Below are positions 1 through 5,291 of a stretch of DNA of 5,291 nt, in pieces. The stretch's first letter is position 1, and every line of letters starts with the position of its first letter. This stretch comes from Anaerolinea sp. GTDB lineage: Bacteria > Chloroflexota > Anaerolineae > Anaerolineales > Villigracilaceae. Location of the stretch: NCBI GenBank assembly GCA_020720965.1, contig DYNS01000224.1, positions 1-5,291 on the forward strand. Direction: 5' to 3'. The position numbers and the translations under genes were made by a program. The notes beneath the pieces are model-generated. The model ran no database searches. It worked only from the letters and a program-made list of their open reading frames with translations, and was not told the origin of the DNA.

Positions 1-3000
1 CTGCTCCGCAACCCGGAATCGCTGCGCCTGCTTCTGGATAGACAATCCCTCACCCTGCGGAAAACCATCGAACAAATTCAGACCGAGGCAGAAGAAGCCG
101 CCAACCTGCGCGACCCCTCGCCCGAATCGGCTTCCCTGCTGCGCCGCTACCAAAAAACGGAACTGCTCCGCATTGGCGCAAGTGACTTTTTGGGGCTATA
201 CGACCTGCGTGCCGTCATCTCGCAAATCTCCCGTACCGCCATTGCCCTCACCCGTGCCAGTTTGCACCTCGCCGCCAAACAAACCGGAATCAACCCAGAG
301 GGTTTTGTTATTCTGGCAATGGGCAAACTCGGCGGGAGAGAACTGAACTACAGCTCGGATATAGACCTGCTCTTTCTTAGCGCCGACAATCAGCGCAACT
401 ACACCCCTCTCGCCCAAAAACTCATCGAAATCCTGGCAGCCCCCACCCCAGAGGGCTTCCTCTACCGGGTAGATATGCGCCTGCGCCCCTGGGGAAAAGA
501 CGGACCCCTCGTCCCCACCCTGGAAGGCTACCAAAAATACGTAGAGAAAAACGCCCGCCTATGGGAAAAACAAGCCCTCCTCAAAATTCGCCCCATCGCC
601 GGAGACCTGGCTCTGGGCGAAACCCTGCGCGAGCGCATTCAGCCCCTCATCCTCAACACCCCGCCAGAAGAACTCCGCGCCGGGGTCTTTGCCATGAAAA
701 CCCGCACCGAAGAATACCTGCGCGAAAAAGGACGCGCCTGGGGAGAAGTAAAACTGGGGGCAGGCTCCATTCGGGATGTGGAATTTGTCGTCCAATACCT
801 GCAACTTGCCAATCTGCGCCATAACCCCCACCTCCGCACCCGTGCCACCCTCAAAGCCCTGCCCCGCCTGCGCGCCGCCGGGCTGCTCACCGCCTCCGAA
901 ACCCGCATTCTCACAGACGGTTACATCTTTTTGCGTACCATCGAACACTACCTGCAAATGATGGACTACCGCCAAACCTACACCCTCCCCACCGAAACCC
1001 GCGCCATTGCCCTGCTTGCCCGCCGCCTCGGCTTTCCAGACGGCGAAACCTTCATCGCCCGCTACCAGGAACACTGCCTCGCCATCCGCGCCATCTTCCT
1101 GCGCCAGGTCGGCAGCCAACCCGCCCCCCAGGAGCCTCAACCCGTCCTGCGCCAACACCTCGCCCGGTTGGATGTCTCCTACACCGCCACCTTCAACCCC
1201 AGCCAAATCGAACAGCACGCCGCCCTCGCCAACCGCCTCAGCGAAAAAACGCCCCTGCTATTGGAAGCCCTGCCTCAGCAAGATGAAGCCTGGCAAATCA
1301 CCATCATCGCCCATGACTACCCCGGCGAGCTCTCCATCATCTGCGGCTTATTCTTCGTCTACGGCTTAAACATCATCGATGGCAACATCTTCACCTACGA
1401 ACCGGAAGAAGTCGCTCCCGCGCCCCCTCCCAGCCGCAGCTCGTCTCGCCGTTTCGCCGCCAAAACCGCAGCCCCGGTAGCCTCCCGCCAAAAAATCATA
1501 GATGTATTCACCGTTAAACCGGCTCAACCCGGCTCCGCGCCCACCCCGGAAACCTGGCAGACCTACGCCGCCGACCTGGAAAACCTGCTCGCCCGCTTTC
1601 GCGCCGGGGAACGCCGCGAGGCAAGGGGGCAGTTAGCCAAAAGGGTGGGGGCAGCCTGCGGTGTAACGCCGCCGGGGGCAGGTGCCATCCCGCCCCTTTT
1701 GCCGGTCGAAATCGAAATTGACAACAGCCTCTCCGAGCGTTACACCGCCCTCCGCATAGACGCGCCCGACACCCTCGGATTTTTGTACGAATTTACCAAC
1801 GCCCTCGCCTTCACCCGCACCAACATTCACCGCATGGTCATCCGCTCGGTCGGCAGCCGCGCACAGGATATTCTCTTTGTGACAGATACCGAAGGGCGCA
1901 AAATTAGCGACCCTCAAAAGCAGAGAGAATTACGCGCCGCCATCCTCCTCATCAAACACTTTACCCACCTTTTGCCCTACTCACCCAACCCCGAAGCCGC
2001 CCTCCTGCACTTTAGAGAGTTTGTTCTGCAACTCTTTCTGCGCCCCCGCTGGGTGGATGAAATTGCCAGCCTGGAAAGCCCGGAAGTCCTGAAAGACCTG
2101 GCGCAAGGCATGGGCATCAGCGACTTTTTGTGGGACGACTTTTTGCGAATGCAATATGCCAATCTCTTCCCGGTCGTGAGGGATATTCAATCCCTCGCCG
2201 CGCCCCGCCCCCGCGCCCAACTGCAAGCCGAACTGCAAGAAGCCTTGCACAACCTGAATCTGGGCGGCATTGACTACCCGGATTGGCGCTCTGCCCTGAA
2301 TGCCTTCAAAGACCGTGAATTATTTCGCATAGATATGCGTCATATCCTGGGGCGCACCCTGGAATTTTGGGATTTTTCTGCCGAACTCACCGACCTAGCG
2401 GAGATTGTCGTTTGCGCCGCACTGGAAAACGCGCAGAGAGAGTTAAACCAACAGTACGGCGAAGAGGGGGGAGTCAGCGTGTTGGCTTTGGGCAAATGCG
2501 GCGGTCGTGAGTTGGGATTCGCCTCCGACATCGAGTTAATGTTTGTGTATAGCGGGGAGGGCTTTCGGGCTGCTTCTTACTACGAAAAACTGGTCAACGC
2601 TGTCATCGGCGCGATTCAGGCGAGGCAGGAGGGGATTTTTCAGGTGGATTTGCAACTACGCCCCTACGGTAAAGCCGGCAGCCTGGCAGTGACGCTGGAA
2701 TCCTTTCGCAAGTATTATGCGCCACAGGGTCCCGCCTGGGCGTATGAGCGGCAGGCGCTGGTGAAACTGCGCCCCATTGCCGGGGATGAGGCTTTGGGCG
2801 CGGCGCTGGAGGCTTTGCGCGATTCTTACACCTATTCGGGCGGGTTTGATGTAACCGCCATGCGCGCCATGCGCGAGAGGCAGGTGCGCCATTTGGTGGC
2901 GGGCGGGACGTTTAACGCCAAATATAGCCCCGGCGGTTTGGTGGATTTGGAATATCTGATTCAGGCTTTGCAGATTAATGCCGGAAAACAAGACCCGTCT

Positions 3001-3297
3001 TTGCGGGTGACCAATATCCGCGATGCGATGACCGCCCTGCACAAAGCCGGAATTTTGAGCGAGGAAGATTACAACCGCCTGCGAAAGGCGCATACTTTTT
3101 TGCGCTGGCTCATCGATTCTTTGCGGGTGGTGCGGGGCAACGCCAAAGATATTACCGTCCCCGCCTATGGCAGCGAGGAGTTTTCCTTCCTTGCCCGCCG
3201 CCTGCGCTATGGCGATGATACTGCCCGCCTGCGGGAGGAGTTGCAGCGCTATCAGAGCGAGGTGCAGGAGATTAATTTGCGTCTTTTGGGGGCGTAG
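1..3297 (+). CDS. glnE: GlnE-like glutamine synthetase adenylyltransferase/adenylyl-removing enzyme with internal ACT domain pair (5' partial)
   Basis: The frame is open from base 1 to the TAG at 3295-3297 (1098 residues), so the N-terminus is missing; TTG at 190 is internal to the conserved DFLGLYDL region and is not the start. Residues are counted from base 1. The first nucleotidyltransferase unit shows GKLGGREL..SSDID (SSDID at 118-122), a third acidic site in VDMRLRP (D158) and SIRDVEF (256-262), as in the deadenylylating half of GlnE. Two ACT domains follow (about 430-508 and 580-650). The second unit shows GKCGGREL..ASDIE (841-845), VDLQLRP (D883) and GGLVDLEY (978-985), as in the adenylylating half. 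Both halves carry the RPIAGD motif. Known GlnE adds or removes AMP on a tyrosine of glutamine synthetase in the cytoplasm. From memory the two motifs lie ~530 residues apart in the E. coli enzyme, against ~720 here; the ACT insert explains the difference. The DIE second motif is unusual. Assignment to the GlnE family is firm; activity of each half and the ligand are inferred. Confidence 0.93.
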   Translation: MLRNPESLRLLLDRQSLTLRKTIEQIQTEAEEAANLRDPSPESASLLRRYQKTELLRIGASDFLGLYDLRAVISQISRTAIALTRASLHLAAKQTGINPEGFVILAMGKLGGRELNYSSDIDLLFLSADNQRNYTPLAQKLIEILAAPTPEGFLYRVDMRLRPWGKDGPLVPTLEGYQKYVEKNARLWEKQALLKIRPIAGDLALGETLRERIQPLILNTPPEELRAGVFAMKTRTEEYLREKGRAWGEVKLGAGSIRDVEFVVQYLQLANLRHNPHLRTRATLKALPRLRAAGLLTASETRILTDGYIFLRTIEHYLQMMDYRQTYTLPTETRAIALLARRLGFPDGETFIARYQEHCLAIRAIFLRQVGSQPAPQEPQPVLRQHLARLDVSYTATFNPSQIEQHAALANRLSEKTPLLLEALPQQDEAWQITIIAHDYPGELSIICGLFFVYGLNIIDGNIFTYEPEEVAPAPPPSRSSSRRFAAKTAAPVASRQKIIDVFTVKPAQPGSAPTPETWQTYAADLENLLARFRAGERREARGQLAKRVGAACGVTPPGAGAIPPLLPVEIEIDNSLSERYTALRIDAPDTLGFLYEFTNALAFTRTNIHRMVIRSVGSRAQDILFVTDTEGRKISDPQKQRELRAAILLIKHFTHLLPYSPNPEAALLHFREFVLQLFLRPRWVDEIASLESPEVLKDLAQGMGISDFLWDDFLRMQYANLFPVVRDIQSLAAPRPRAQLQAELQEALHNLNLGGIDYPDWRSALNAFKDRELFRIDMRHILGRTLEFWDFSAELTDLAEIVVCAALENAQRELNQQYGEEGGVSVLALGKCGGRELGFASDIELMFVYSGEGFRAASYYEKLVNAVIGAIQARQEGIFQVDLQLRPYGKAGSLAVTLESFRKYYAPQGPAWAYERQALVKLRPIAGDEALGAALEALRDSYTYSGGFDVTAMRAMRERQVRHLVAGGTFNAKYSPGGLVDLEYLIQALQINAGKQDPSLRVTNIRDAMTALHKAGILSEEDYNRLRKAHTFLRWLIDSLRVVRGNAKDITVPAYGSEEFSFLARRLRYGDDTARLREELQRYQSEVQEINLRLLGA
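1291..1959 (+). other. Region of glnE encoding two ACT (amino-acid-binding type) domains
   Basis: The first domain (1291-1524) reads WQITIIAHDYPGELSIICGL, then YGLNIIDGNIFTY, a Pro/Ser/Arg/Ala-rich loop (1414-1494), and IIDVFTV. The second (1735-1959) reads RYTALRIDAPDTLGFLYEF, then TNIHRMVIRSVG and AQDILFVTDTEG. Both show the ACT pattern of a D-x-PG or D-x-LG turn, a helix, N-I (start of strand 2) and a closing D-x-F-x-V or D-I-L-F-V strand. In GlnD a C-terminal ACT pair senses glutamine; standard GlnE proteins have none. Here the pair lies between the two catalytic units, where it could couple amino-acid binding to the choice between adding and removing AMP. The fold is well supported by motif; the ligand is a guess. 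Confidence 0.85.
1638..1701. repeat. Imperfect G-rich hairpin inside the inter-ACT linker of glnE
   Basis: CAAAAGGG (1638-1645) pairs with CCCTTTTG (1694-1701), GGG (1647-1649) pairs with CCC (1689-1691), and CCTGC (1655-1659) pairs with GCAGG (1678-1682), giving a nested, interrupted stem. The octamer GGGGGCAG occurs three times in and next to it (1625-1632, 1647-1654, 1674-1681). The patch is G-rich on the + strand while the surrounding coding sequence is C-rich. It stays in frame and encodes a low-complexity Gly/Ala/Pro linker between the ACT domains. It could be an inserted palindromic element or simply a biased linker; the pairing was traced by hand and not scored. Confidence 0.45.
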
Positions 3298-4264
3298 GCT
3301 TGGGTTCAAAGATTTCGTGGTAGCCCTTGTCCAGTTCATCGTCCGAGATGTGCGCGTAACGTTGCGTAACGCTGATGTTGGCGTGCCGGGCGAGTTCCTG
3401 CGCCAGTTTCAGGTTGCCGGAGCCGCGCAAAACGGTGGTGACGAAGTAATGCCGAAAGGAATGGGGGGTAATTTGCCCGCTGGAGTCTTTTCCCAGGGCT
3501 TGCAGGGTGCGCACTTCCACAATGTTGCGCCCGGTGGCGGTGGTGATGGGCTTGACCTTTTGCCCCGCGCCCTTATCGTGCCGGGCAAAGAGGGGCAGAG
3601 ATGCCAGGGGCTTGCCAGAAGCGCCATCCAGCGGGGAGCGGGCTTGCAGGTAGGCTTTGAGGGCTTGCATGGAACGCTGCGAGAAGCGCACAACCGCTTG
3701 CTTATCGCCTTTGCCGATGATGAGGGCGCGGCCTTCGTTCCAGTCCAGGTCGCCGCGCCGTAGACCGCAGGCTTCGTGTACCCGTAAGCCGGTATCCGCT
3801 AGGGTGAGCAGGAATGCCCGGTCGCGCAGCCAACGCAGCAGCTCGGCATCCTCCGCGCCGGTGGGGGAGGGGGCTTGGAGGAACGTCAGAACCGTCTCTA
3901 TGGCTTCGCGTGGGAACTGCGGCAGGCGCTGACCGGCGCGGCGGGAACGCATTTTTACAATTTGGGCAATGCGCGGCAGGTTGGGGGATGTGAGCGCCTC
4001 GGCGGCGAGAAAGCGATAAAAGCCGACCGCTGCTTGCAGGTATAACTGCTCGGTGGCGGGGGAAAGGCTTTTGAGCGAGGCGGCAAACCAGCCGATGGCG
4101 TCTTCTTTCAAATCCGTCAGTGGGGTAGAGGTGGGGTCAATTTTGTTATTGACCAGGACGTTTTGAAAGGCTCGCATGGCAAAGGTGTAAGTATCTGAAG
4201 TGTTTTTGCTGCGGGCGGTTGCTACGGTTTGCAGGTATTTTTGGATGGCGTTTTGAATGGTCAT
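3272..4264 (-). CDS. XerC/XerD-like tyrosine recombinase (integrase)
   Basis: This 330-residue protein is a complete tyrosine recombinase, which breaks and rejoins DNA through a 3'-phosphotyrosine. The N-terminal ~100 residues match the SAM-like core-binding domain (IQKYLQT..., then S.NTSDTY...M.AFQ..L). The C-terminal domain carries the full catalytic set: R161 in TGLRVHEACGL, the beta-hairpin lysine in IGKGDK (K185 or K188), H268 and R271 in PHSFRH, H294 in ARHANIS, and nucleophile Y303 in QRYAH, with the usual 9-residue H-to-Y spacing. The ATG at 4264 is preferred because it starts just before the core-binding helix; no Shine-Dalgarno is visible before it. The gene ends tail-to-tail with glnE, overlapping it by 26 bp, and is divergent from the protease gene. 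Length and layout fit a XerC/D-type enzyme or a small-element integrase. No partner recombinase or dif/att site is recognisable, so resolvase versus integrase use stays open. Confidence 0.93.
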   Translation of the reverse strand: MTIQNAIQKYLQTVATARSKNTSDTYTFAMRAFQNVLVNNKIDPTSTPLTDLKEDAIGWFAASLKSLSPATEQLYLQAAVGFYRFLAAEALTSPNLPRIAQIVKMRSRRAGQRLPQFPREAIETVLTFLQAPSPTGAEDAELLRWLRDRAFLLTLADTGLRVHEACGLRRGDLDWNEGRALIIGKGDKQAVVRFSQRSMQALKAYLQARSPLDGASGKPLASLPLFARHDKGAGQKVKPITTATGRNIVEVRTLQALGKDSSGQITPHSFRHYFVTTVLRGSGNLKLAQELARHANISVTQRYAHISDDELDKGYHEIFEPKPTPPKDAN

Positions 4265-4285
4265 GGTAAGTGGTAAGTGGGAAGT
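4265..4285. repeat. Three tandem 7-bp repeats abutting the recombinase start codon
   Basis: GGTAAGT (4265-4271), GGTAAGT (4272-4278) and GGGAAGT (4279-4285) follow each other without gaps; a further GGGAAGT lies at 4324-4330. On the - strand they occupy the leader immediately before the recombinase ATG, where a ribosome binding site would be expected. They could be a short tandem heptamer repeat or protein-binding sites; the sequence does not decide. Confidence 0.6.
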
Positions 4286-4299
4286 TATTGGTTTTATTA

Positions 4300-4305
4300 A
4301 TTATA
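4300..4305 (-). promoter_or_regulatory. Candidate -10 element for the recombinase gene
   Basis: ATTATA on the + strand reads TATAAT on the - strand, 35 bp before the recombinase ATG. A TTCCCT hexamer 17 bp upstream (4323-4328) is only a weak -35 (3 of 6 matches to TTGACA). The AT-rich setting within GC-rich DNA supports a promoter. Confidence 0.45.
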
Positions 4306-4316
4306 CTTAAGTTAAG
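4306..4316. repeat. Small palindrome in the divergent promoter region
   Basis: CTTAA and TTAAG form a perfect 5-bp inverted repeat around a single G. It sits between the two outward-facing -10 elements, a position where a shared regulator could bind. At this length in AT-rich DNA it may be chance. Confidence 0.3.
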
Positions 4317-4325
4317 CATAAAAGG

Positions 4326-4341
4326 GAAGTATAGAAGTATA
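4326..4341. repeat. Perfect tandem duplication of GAAGTATA overlapping the + strand -10
   Basis: GAAGTATA occurs at 4326-4333 and again at 4334-4341, and the second copy runs into the TATAAT at 4338-4343. The overlap with the promoter makes it a candidate operator; it could equally be a replication-slippage duplication. Confidence 0.5.
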
Positions 4342-4343
4342 AT
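4338..4343 (+). promoter_or_regulatory. Candidate -10 element (TATAAT) for the protease-NTPase gene
   Basis: A perfect TATAAT lies 32 bp before the ATG at 4376, implying a leader of about 25 bases. No good -35 is seen: TTAAGC at 4312-4317 matches 3 of 6 positions but with a 20-bp spacer. A weak -35 next to the tandem repeats would fit a regulated promoter. Confidence 0.5.
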
Positions 4344-4364
4344 GGCGGACATCCAACGAAGTTC

Positions 4365-4369
4365 AGGAG
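4365..4369 (+). promoter_or_regulatory. Shine-Dalgarno AGGAG for the protease-NTPase gene
   Basis: AGGAG lies 6 bases before the ATG at 4376 and fixes that start. The earlier ATG at 4342 is in another frame and has no such site. Confidence 0.8.
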
Positions 4370-4375
4370 TCAGGC

Positions 4376-5291
4376 ATGGAGATAGATACCCTTCTGAGAC
4401 AGAACACCATTCGCTTCAAGATAAACGAAAAAGACAAGTCCGGGCTGGAATACGCCGGGAGCGGCTTTGTTGCCGAAGGCGGGCTGTTGCTCACCTGCTG
4501 GCATGTGTTGCAGAGCGCCAGGCAGGAGGCGGGCATTTACTTCTTCCGCTTTGACGAGGACGAGCCTTTGCGCCGCGCCCGGTTGCTATCCTCCGACCCG
4601 GATGCCGACCTGGCAAGCCTGGAAGCGGAAACGCCCCTGCCCACCGCCGGGCTGCCGATGGCGACCTGCGCGGGCTGCGCCGGGGAGTCGTTTAACACCT
4701 TTGGTTTTCCGGTCTATCTCGATAAAAACGGAAAACTACACGAACAAGGCGGGGTTTTTGAGAGCGGGAAGATTGAGGGGCAAGGCGCAGAGAATCATTT
4801 GCAAATCAGTTCCGATAAGATTACACACGGCTACAGCGGCGCGGCGCTGTTTTGCCCAACCAACGGCGGGGTTGTGGGGATGGTTAGTTCCGGCTCCAGA
4901 GCGCCCCTGTGGGAAAAAGGCGGGACGATTGCCTATGCCATCCCCAGCGAAACCCTGCAAAGGGTGCAGCCCCGCCTGCAACTGCGCCCCCGCCCCCCGC
5001 AAAGCCCCGTTTTTGGTGCCTTCTCCCACAAGCCACAAGAAGCGTATGTGCGGCGAGGCTTGGAGGCAGAAATTCTTGCCGAATTGGAAACAGGCAAAGG
5101 CGCGGTGATTGTGAGCGGGCGGGGCGGCTTGGGCAAGAGCGAAATGGCAAAGCAGCTCGGCGCCCAAAGCGGCAAGGCTATCCTGGTGGATGTTGGCGGG
5201 CAGGACCCGCTGGTCAGCCTGATGAGCGCCTGCCTGCCGATGCGGCAGGAAGCGAGGAGCATCTGGCCGAGGTGCATGCGAGGGAGGACGA
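4376..5291 (+). CDS. Trypsin-like serine protease fused to a P-loop (STAND/NB-ARC-like) NTPase, 3' partial
   Basis: The frame opens at an ATG with a good Shine-Dalgarno and has no stop up to the window edge (305 codons). Residues ~5-200 form a trypsin/HtrA-type serine protease: GSGFVAEGGLLLTCWHV with catalytic H43, DPDADLASL with D78, HGYSGAALF with nucleophile S154 in GYSG, and YAIPSETL, a typical closing strand. No signal peptide or membrane segment is visible, so it should be cytoplasmic. A proline-rich linker (about 201-225) leads to YVRRGLEAEILAEL and a Walker A motif, GRGGLGKS (248-255), followed by AILVDVGG. This arrangement matches the start of NB-ARC/STAND ATPases, in which an N-terminal effector is switched on when a C-terminal repeat sensor detects a trigger. 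Walker B and the sensor lie beyond the window. The last ~23 codons look compositionally wrong (Cys, Met, Trp and Arg rich), and another frame reads better from 5239, so an indel is suspected. Protease and P-loop calls are firm; STAND class and defence role are inferred. Confidence 0.88.
   Translation, partial: MEIDTLLRQNTIRFKINEKDKSGLEYAGSGFVAEGGLLLTCWHVLQSARQEAGIYFFRFDEDEPLRRARLLSSDPDADLASLEAETPLPTAGLPMATCAGCAGESFNTFGFPVYLDKNGKLHEQGGVFESGKIEGQGAENHLQISSDKITHGYSGAALFCPTNGGVVGMVSSGSRAPLWEKGGTIAYAIPSETLQRVQPRLQLRPRPPQSPVFGAFSHKPQEAYVRRGLEAEILAELETGKGAVIVSGRGGLGKSEMAKQLGAQSGKAILVDVGGQDPLVSLMSACLPMRQEARSIWPRCMRGRT

Noticed and set aside
190..192. TTG as the start codon of the GlnE-like gene
   Set aside because: The same frame is open back to base 1 and encodes conserved GlnE-like sequence (LLRRYQKTELLRIGASDFLG) before this codon; the gene is truncated by the window.
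559..1218. 219-codon open frame on the - strand inside glnE
   Set aside because: Glycine- and alanine-rich shadow of GC-rich coding sequence; no recognisable domain and fully covered by conserved GlnE.
1625..1678. G-quadruplex in the G-rich patch
   Set aside because: Only four G-runs with loops of about 13, 1 and 22 bases; too irregular to support a stable quadruplex. The hairpin is the better reading.
2656..3339. 227-codon open frame on the - strand over the glnE C-terminus
   Set aside because: Antisense shadow of the conserved adenylyltransferase motifs; no family features.
3354..3370. Direct repeat GCGTAAC (3354-3360 and 3364-3370) as a recombination core site
   Set aside because: It lies in the conserved active-site codons around Y303 of the recombinase; two short copies are explained by coding constraint and no att-like symmetry is seen.
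3167..3763. 198-codon + strand frame across the glnE-integrase junction
   Set aside because: Antisense to the recombinase catalytic residues, with no domain or ribosome binding site.
4342..4554. ATG at 4342 as the start of an upstream or leader ORF
   Set aside because: It overlaps the TATAAT, has no Shine-Dalgarno, and its product is an Arg/His-rich out-of-frame shadow of the protease gene.
4467..5108. 213-codon + strand frame inside the protease gene
   Set aside because: Out of frame with the His-Asp-Ser triad and P-loop, with Cys/Pro/Arg-biased composition; the true frame was missed only because it has no stop before the window edge.
1..5291. CRISPR array, tRNA or rRNA genes, transposon terminal repeats
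   Set aside because: No regularly spaced repeats, cloverleaf-like segments or paired terminal repeats were found, and nearly all sequence is explained by the three genes.

Overview
The window holds three protein-coding genes on GC-rich (roughly 60 % by eye) bacterial DNA: a large modified glutamine-synthetase adenylyltransferase (glnE-like, + strand, cut by the left edge), a XerC/D-type tyrosine recombinase (- strand), and the first ~305 codons of a trypsin-like protease fused to a P-loop NTPase (+ strand, cut by the right edge). No RNA gene or CRISPR array was seen. The protein styles and the mix of a housekeeping nitrogen gene, a solitary integrase and a protease-STAND-like gene would fit a Chloroflexota (Anaerolineae-like) bacterium, but this is an impression from family resemblance, not a search result.

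Layout. Positions 1-3297: one open frame with two GlnE-type nucleotidyltransferase units. Between them sit two ACT domains of the kind that end GlnD. The N-terminal unit looks like the deadenylylating half and the C-terminal unit like the adenylylating half. The usual DxD of the second unit reads DIE. An imperfect hairpin in a G-rich patch lies in the linker between the ACT domains, and the strand base bias of the gene flips from C-rich to G-rich at about 2400. Positions 3272-4264: the recombinase, tail-to-tail with glnE and overlapping it by 26 bp; all catalytic residues are present. Positions 4265-4375: a 111-bp AT-rich divergent control region with back-to-back TATAAT elements, three tandem 7-mers, an 8-bp tandem duplication and a small palindrome. 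Positions 4376-5291: the protease/NTPase gene, with a good Shine-Dalgarno.

How the parts may work together. The glnE product probably tunes glutamine synthetase by reversible adenylylation, and the ACT pair suggests it senses an amino acid (glutamine is the obvious guess) without relying only on PII. The integrase and the protease-NTPase gene share a divergent promoter region and form an accessory-looking block against the 3' end of the housekeeping gene. The protease-NTPase has an effector-sensor architecture known from STAND proteins, some of which are antiphage or cell-suicide systems. It is the best candidate here for a little-described system, but its sensor half lies outside the window, and the last ~50 bases show signs of a frameshift.
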